A stretch of 25,022 nt of DNA from Ciborinia camelliae. Lineage: Eukaryota > Ascomycota > Leotiomycetes > Helotiales > Sclerotiniaceae. The position numbers and the translations under genes are program-made. The notes beneath the pieces were generated by a model, which saw nothing but the letters and a program-made list of their open reading frames with translations, ran no database searches and was not told where the DNA came from. Positions 19,562 through 25,022 of the stretch are shown here, piece after piece. The stretch is taken from contig JANPYM010000002.1 of the NCBI GenBank assembly GCA_025890175.1, forward strand, positions 2,893,478-2,918,499. The letters run 5' to 3'. The first letter of the stretch is position 1. The number at the start of each line of letters is the position of its first letter.

Positions 19562-22500
19562 ATGAGCAAAAATGCCACAACACCAGATATAGCTTCGGCT
19601 ACCTCTCCCATATGTCGATCGACATCGTCCGCAGCTCTGCGCCACAGCATTGATAGCGTCGACTCACAAGGAGTAAATGTCAATATGGCCTCGAACACGA
19701 ATATGGTTTCGGTAGCTGTCGACCCTGTCGCCCTTATTACTACAGAGTGTATTACCGTTACTTCTGCTATGCGGAAACATGCTCGGTGGGCGCATTCATC
19801 CGTTTCTTCTATATTGGGTGGTAGCTCAAGTCCGCTGAGCTCGGGTTTTCAGAATTCAAGGCCATCTACACCGCGAGATGAAATAGGATCTCGCAGAATG
19901 CTGAAGGGCTCAGCCGTCTCGGAAGGAAATGATGATGGTGGTCTGGCAAATAGATGGGGTTTGAGGGGGAAGAAAGGGAAGAGCATGCAAGACAATCCTC
20001 TGATGGCTGGATTTGGGCGCCTTAGACGGGAATTGACTGGATGCAAAGGTATGCAACATAAATCACTTCTGACCTGGGCATGACTGATTTTATATTCTTC
20101 CGATCTTAGATATTCATACATTCGATACCCCATCTTTACTGCATCCTTTTCTTCAAGTCATCGAAGCTCCTGCAACCACTGCCCCGATCACATCATTAGC
20201 CCTGGTTGCTATCACAAAGTTCTTCTCGTACAACTTAATCAGTCCAACTTCCCCTCGACTCTCTCAGGGAATGCAGTCTTTATCTGCTGCTATGACACAC
20301 TGCCGATTCGAAGCCAGCGATACAGTGGCTGACGAAGTGGTGTTCCTACGGATATTAAAACTCATGGAAGGCATGTTGTCTGGGCCCGGTGGAGATTTAC
20401 TAAGTGATGGGAGTGTTTGTGAAATGATGGAGACGGGTTTAAGCATGTGTTGTCAACCAAAGCTATCGGAATTGGTTCGTCGATCTGCCGAAATGTCTAT
20501 GGTTAAGATGTGTCAGATCATTTTTGAGAGATTGAAACATTTAGAAATTGAGGCTGGGGATGATCTCGAAGCTTTGGACGAGAAAACAAAGGAAGATATG
20601 GACACTGTAAAAATGGCGCCTTCAGCAGCGGGTACGGATGCTATTACGAAATTAACTGCGCCTCCTGTCGAATCACGGCCATCTTCAAGCTTTGACACAT
20701 CAAGGCCGGAATCTGCCATGGAGAAGGTGCCTCTCATGGAAACTTCATCCGAAGTTGGGACTGCGGCGCCGGCATCAGAGACTTCGGATGACTCCCCGAG
20801 CAAGCCTTATTCTCTTCCATCTATATGTGAGCTATTTCGGGCTTTGATAGACTTACTAGATCCTCACGATCGCAAACATGCCGATGCTCTGAGAGTTATG
20901 GCTCTTCGTATTATAAATGTAGCTCTAGAGGTAGCGGGTCCTTCCATTGCTAAGCATCCAGCTTTAGCGACTCTTGCCGAAGACCGTTTATGTCGATATA
21001 TCTTCCAATTAGTCCGATCGGACAATATGGCTATTCTACAGGAATCTCTCATTGTTGCTGGTACTCTCCTCTCGACTTGTAGAGGAGTATTGAAGTTACA
21101 GCAAGAGCTCTTTCTCTCTTATCTAGTTGGGTGCCTGCACCCTCGTGTAGAAATTCCTCGAGAAAAAGGAATCGATCCTTCTCTTTATGCAGGTGTGCCG
21201 CAAGCTCCAAAATCACAACCTGGCAGTGGTCGTGCTACACCCGTTCCTGTGAAAGATCGCCGAACACTAGGATTAGAAGGTGGATCTCGTAAGCCAGACG
21301 CACGTGAAGCAATGGTGGAAAGTGTTGGAGCTCTTGCGCGGATACCGAGCTATATGGTCGAGCTATATGTCAACTATGATTGCGAGGTCGACCGAAGTAA
21401 TATCTGTGAGGATATGGTTGGACTTTTGTCACGTAATGCGATACCGGATTCAGCGACGTGGAGCACGACAAGTGTCCCACCACTCTGTCTCGATGCTCTT
21501 TTAGGTTATGTTCAGTTCATCGCTGATAGACTCGGAGATGAGCCAAAACGTGATGGCTACCCTGATCAAGCAACCCTACGTGAGCAGAAAAGAAGGAAGA
21601 AGATTATCATTCAAGGGACCATAAAGTTCAATGAGAATCCAAAAGCTGGAATTGCATTCTTGGCTTCACAAGGTATCATAGATGATCCTAAAAATGCAAA
21701 GGCAGTCGCAAATTTCTTGAAGGGGACTTCTCGGGTCGACAAAAAGCAGTTGGGCGAATTTATATCCAAAAAGGGAAATGAGCCAATCTTGGAGGCTCTG
21801 ATGGACTCATTTGATTTTGAGAACAAGAGAGTTGATGAAGCGTTACGTGAACTCCTCGAGACATTCAGATTACCTGGAGAATCTGCTTTGATTGAACGAA
21901 TCATCACGACATTCTCAGAGAACTATTGTGCAGGCACTTTGCCTGAAGGTATCGCCGATAAAGATTCAGTATATGTTCTAACTTATGCTATTATTATGTT
22001 GAACACAGATCAGCATAATCCGAACATGAAGGGCAAACGCATGGAACTAGAAAATTTTGCACGAAATTTACGTGGAGTTAATGGCGGGCAGGACTTTGCC
22101 CCACAATATCTTCAGGACATTTACGAGTCCATAAAATCAAACGAAATCATTTTACCTGATGAGCATGACAATAAGCATGCTTTCGACTATGCTTGGAAGG
22201 AATTACTTCTCAAAACCGCTTCTGCGGGCGACCTCACCATTTGCGACACTAACATCTTTGACGCAGATATGTTCGCTGCTACATGGAAACCTGTGGTTGC
22301 CACGCTATCATATGTCTTTATGTCGGCTAGTGACGATGCTGTGTTTGAGAGAGTTATCACTGGTTTTGATCAATGTGTCCGTATCGCAGCGAAATATGGT
22401 CTGACTGAGGTTATCGACCAAGTCGTATATTGTTTGAGTTACATCACTACTCTTTCCACAGAAATCCCATCCAGTACTGCACTCAATACCGAGATACAGG

Positions 22501-24684
22501 TTGGGGAGAATAGTGTCATGGTTAGTGAACTTGCAGTTAAGTTTGGTAGAGATGTCAAAGCTCAACTTGCTACTGTTGTTCTTTTCCGTGTTGTGTTAGG
22601 TAGTGAAAGTGTGATAGGTGAAAGTTGGAAGCATGTAAGTTTACTCATCGTCAAATGTTCTCTGCCCTTTGCTCATCGCATATACAGATTTCTAGGATTT
22701 GGTTGAACTTATTTGTTAATTCTTTGATACCCCCATTCTTTGCTACGTCCAATACCATGGATATTGCTCCAATTCCATTACAACCCCCTTCCCAAGTCAT
22801 TGATCGAGGGGCAAAACCTAGCGACACCGGTCTCTTCTCCGCTTTTACATCATACATCTCTAGCTATGCTGCAGACGATCCTCCGGAGCCATCAGACGAA
22901 GAACTCGAAAGTACTTTGTGCACCGTCGATTGTGTAAATGCTTGCTTCATGGGTGACGTCTTTGCTAACGTAGTGTAAGTAATGTTTATTTATTACTTTT
23001 GGCCTAATTACTGACGTGATTAGAAATATGCCTGTGGATTCCCTACGACCTCTACTACAAGCATTGATATCTCAATTGCCAGATGATCCTTCATCGGTCG
23101 TCATAAGTGTGAAATCAGAAGTGGAACCCCCATCAAGTCCTACAAATGGTGTTAATGGTGCATCCTCCGTCCCTGTATATGATCCATCAATGGTCTACAT
23201 ATTAGAGCTATGCACTGTTCTTGCAATCCGAGATAATGAAACTATCAATGCATTTGGAGCAGATGTTGCAGATGCTTTAAAAAATGTCATAAGGAATTCT
23301 GCTAGCTGGCATCCTTTGATGGTATCTAGAACAATATTCTATTTACTGCACCTTCTGCACGCGAGTTATGTTAGTATATTCCATCTTATTCATTCGACGG
23401 AAACTAATATCTTTAGGAACAATCATACATTCGTGTTCCTGTGGTTCTTCACGCTATTTCGAGTTTCAAAAGGGACTTGTTCGAGAAATCCGCTACACTT
23501 GTCCTTCAAGGATTAATACAATGCATAAAAGAGCCTGGTCCTTTACGAAATGAAATCATGACATCTCCCGACTTTTGGGTAATTCTTAAGAATCTTTCAA
23601 CTAGTCCTTCATCCGCATCTACCGTGTTCGAGATTCTTGAGGGTGTCACCATTGGCTCACCTCCAACAATAATGGCTGATAATTATGAGTCGGCTGTGAA
23701 GTTACTCAATGATTTTGCTACTGCTGGAAGTGTAGGTTCTACTGTAGAACAAAAGCAGGACAGACGCACTCGCAGGGGTCAACAGGTCAAACAGCCAAAA
23801 CCACAGGTGGCAGATGCAGTTGTGGCTAGAGGGGTCAAAGCAGTTACGATGATATACTCTTTGACGTCACGAATTCCAGTACTGATGGAACAATCACACC
23901 TCGAGAGCAAGGAGGGTACGTTCAATTCATCTATCATGTTATTCCCCCATACTAACTTATTTCAGCTTGGGCAGCTTACTGGTCACCAATATTCATGGCT
24001 TTAACGACGCAATGTACCAATCCTTGCCGAGAAATTCGTCACGAAGCATTCTCCTCCCTACAACGCTCTCTATTATCACCAGAATTAACATCAGGTGATC
24101 ACGAAGAATGGACCGCCATATTCGGCGAGGTTCTCTTCCCTCTCATTACTCGATTATTAAAGCCAGAAGTCTACTCATCGGATCCCGTTGGCATGAGTGA
24201 AACTCGTGTCCACGCCGCCACACTCCTTTGCAGGATATTCCTACATTATCTTGTTCTTCTTTCTAAATGGGACGGGATGTTAGATCTTTGGCTTAGGATT
24301 CTGGATATTATGGATCGCTTGATGAATAGTGGACAGGGTGATAGTTTGGTATGTATATGCGAATCCTTAATGACCGTATTTGGATGAAATTGCTAATAAA
24401 CAAAATAGGAAGAAGCAGTACCAGAAAGCTTAAAAAATGTTCTCCTCGTCATGTCTAGTAGTGGATATTTAGTACCCCATAGTCAAGATGAGGCGCAAGA
24501 AAAATTGTGGACGGAAACGTGGAAGAGGATTGATAGATTCTTGCCGGATCTGAGGAAGGAGATTGATTTGGAGGGACAGGGGCCGGGGGTGGAGGAGAAT
24601 GTCAAGGGGAAGGGGAGTGATGATGTACCAACAGCTGCTGTTGAGGCTGAACCTGAAGCTGGGCAAAAGGAACTTGAGGCTTGA
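19562..24684 (+). CDS. Large Sec7-domain ARF-GEF, Gea1/Gea2/GBF1 family
   Basis: This family activates ARF GTPases at the early Golgi and ER-Golgi interface to drive COPI vesicle formation (family knowledge). Seven exons, 19562-20048, 20110-22634, 22688-22974, 23024-23369, 23417-23915, 23966-24348 and 24409-24684, give 1600 aa; the introns are 47-61 nt with good consensus. The N-terminal DCB region includes TECITVTSAMRKHARWAHSS and, across the first join, TGCKDIHTFDTPSLLHPFLQ. The Sec7 domain spans about residues 650-845, with the catalytic glutamic finger Glu753 in FRLPGESALIERI and the helix YAIIMLNTDQHNPNMK. Downstream helical HDS regions follow, for example RIWLNLFVNSLIPPFF and YIRVPVVLHAISSFK. 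The tail after about residue 1540 is charged. An extension of about 50 residues precedes the DCB region, so the start could be further in. Most filamentous ascomycetes have a single Gea-type gene. Confidence 0.93.
20049..20109 (+). other. ARF-GEF intron 1
   Basis: A 61-nt intron with donor GTATGC and acceptor ATCTTAG. It joins ELTGCK to DIHTFDTPSLL within the DCB region. Confidence 0.88.
22635..24408 (+). other. ARF-GEF 3' intron cluster (five introns)
   Basis: Five short introns lie in the 3' third of the gene: 22635-22687 (GTAAGT..TACAG), 22975-23023 (GTAAGT..ATTAG), 23370-23416 (GTTAGT..TTTAG), 23916-23965 (GTACGT..TTCAG) and 24349-24408 (GTATGT..AATAG). Each removal keeps one frame through the HDS regions to the stop at 24684. 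Confidence 0.88.
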
Positions 24685-25022
24685 TGCCTCGGAGCATAGG
24701 GAACAGGACTGTACGATTATTATTATAGTAGTGAAGAGATGCATTTGCGTTGTACAAAAGAAAGCTAGGGGGGAAGGGAGTTTGGATTTCGTTGGTCGAT
24801 GAATGCGAGGGAGGGTTCTTTGGGAGAAAATTTTTTGGTGCGTCATCTTGATGAGGTTAGCGAATTGAAAATGGAGAAGTTGTTGATGGAAGATGGGAGA
24901 TGGGAGATGGGGAGAGGAAGACTTGCGTGTCTTTTTCGGTATATGTAGTTTGAGGAGCAAGGGGAAGGGGGAAGAAGGGGGAGAAGGGAGGGGGGGGGAG
25001 AATAGGATGGATGGGTCGATGG
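24685..25022. other. 3' flank of the ARF-GEF gene, G-rich end
   Basis: No gene is seen. From about 24890 the plus strand becomes purine-rich with GATGG-type repeats, ending in long G-runs at 24961-24998 before the window closes. Confidence 0.5.

Overview
The window looks like nuclear DNA of a filamentous ascomycete. The genes are of standard fungal types and are interrupted by short GT..AG introns of about 47-150 nt, often with a CTAAC- or CTAAT-like branch site. Intergenic DNA is AT-rich and full of microsatellites. The style recalls Leotiomycetes such as Botrytis or Sclerotinia, but that is an impression and was not tested. I see no rRNA, tRNA, CRISPR array, transposon ORF or secondary-metabolite genes.

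Layout from left to right. 1-662: purine-rich DNA without a gene. 663-1666 (-): MTR3, an exosome ring subunit. 1924-2469 (+): a candidate five-exon transcript with a 100-aa reading frame, not recognised. 3490-3750 (+): a small unrecognised ORF with an acidic tail; the frame resumes after an in-frame TGA up to 3861. 4032-5338 (-): ELP4, Elongator subunit 4, whose reading frame is broken by one base near 4262. 5727-6271 (+): RPB8, shared by RNA polymerases I, II and III. 6505-7863 (-): a DUF4743/Nudix hydrolase with a 38-nt first exon and a 372-nt intron. 8512-9378 (+): Hikeshi/OPI10. 9379-10635: a 1.26-kb microsatellite-rich spacer. 10636-13925 (-): a multi-pass membrane RING E3 ligase resembling Asi1/Asi3. 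14575-15489 (-): SEN34, the tRNA-splicing endonuclease subunit. 15490-17129: a 1.64-kb spacer rich in small palindromes and tandem repeats. 17130-18790 (+): ANP1, a Golgi mannosyltransferase. 19562-24684 (+): a Gea/GBF1-type Sec7 ARF-GEF of 1600 aa.

The genes are individually transcribed housekeeping genes, not an operon. Four act in RNA metabolism (MTR3, ELP4, RPB8, SEN34) and two in the early secretory pathway (ANP1, Gea). I infer no shared pathway from their proximity. For every spliced model the exon lengths sum to a multiple of three and the joined frame reads through. The exception is ELP4, which needs one extra base.

I found no convincing undescribed system. The most useful observations are the ELP4 frameshift, the cryptic spliced transcript divergent from MTR3, the stop inside the acidic ORF, and the palindrome- and repeat-rich spacers.
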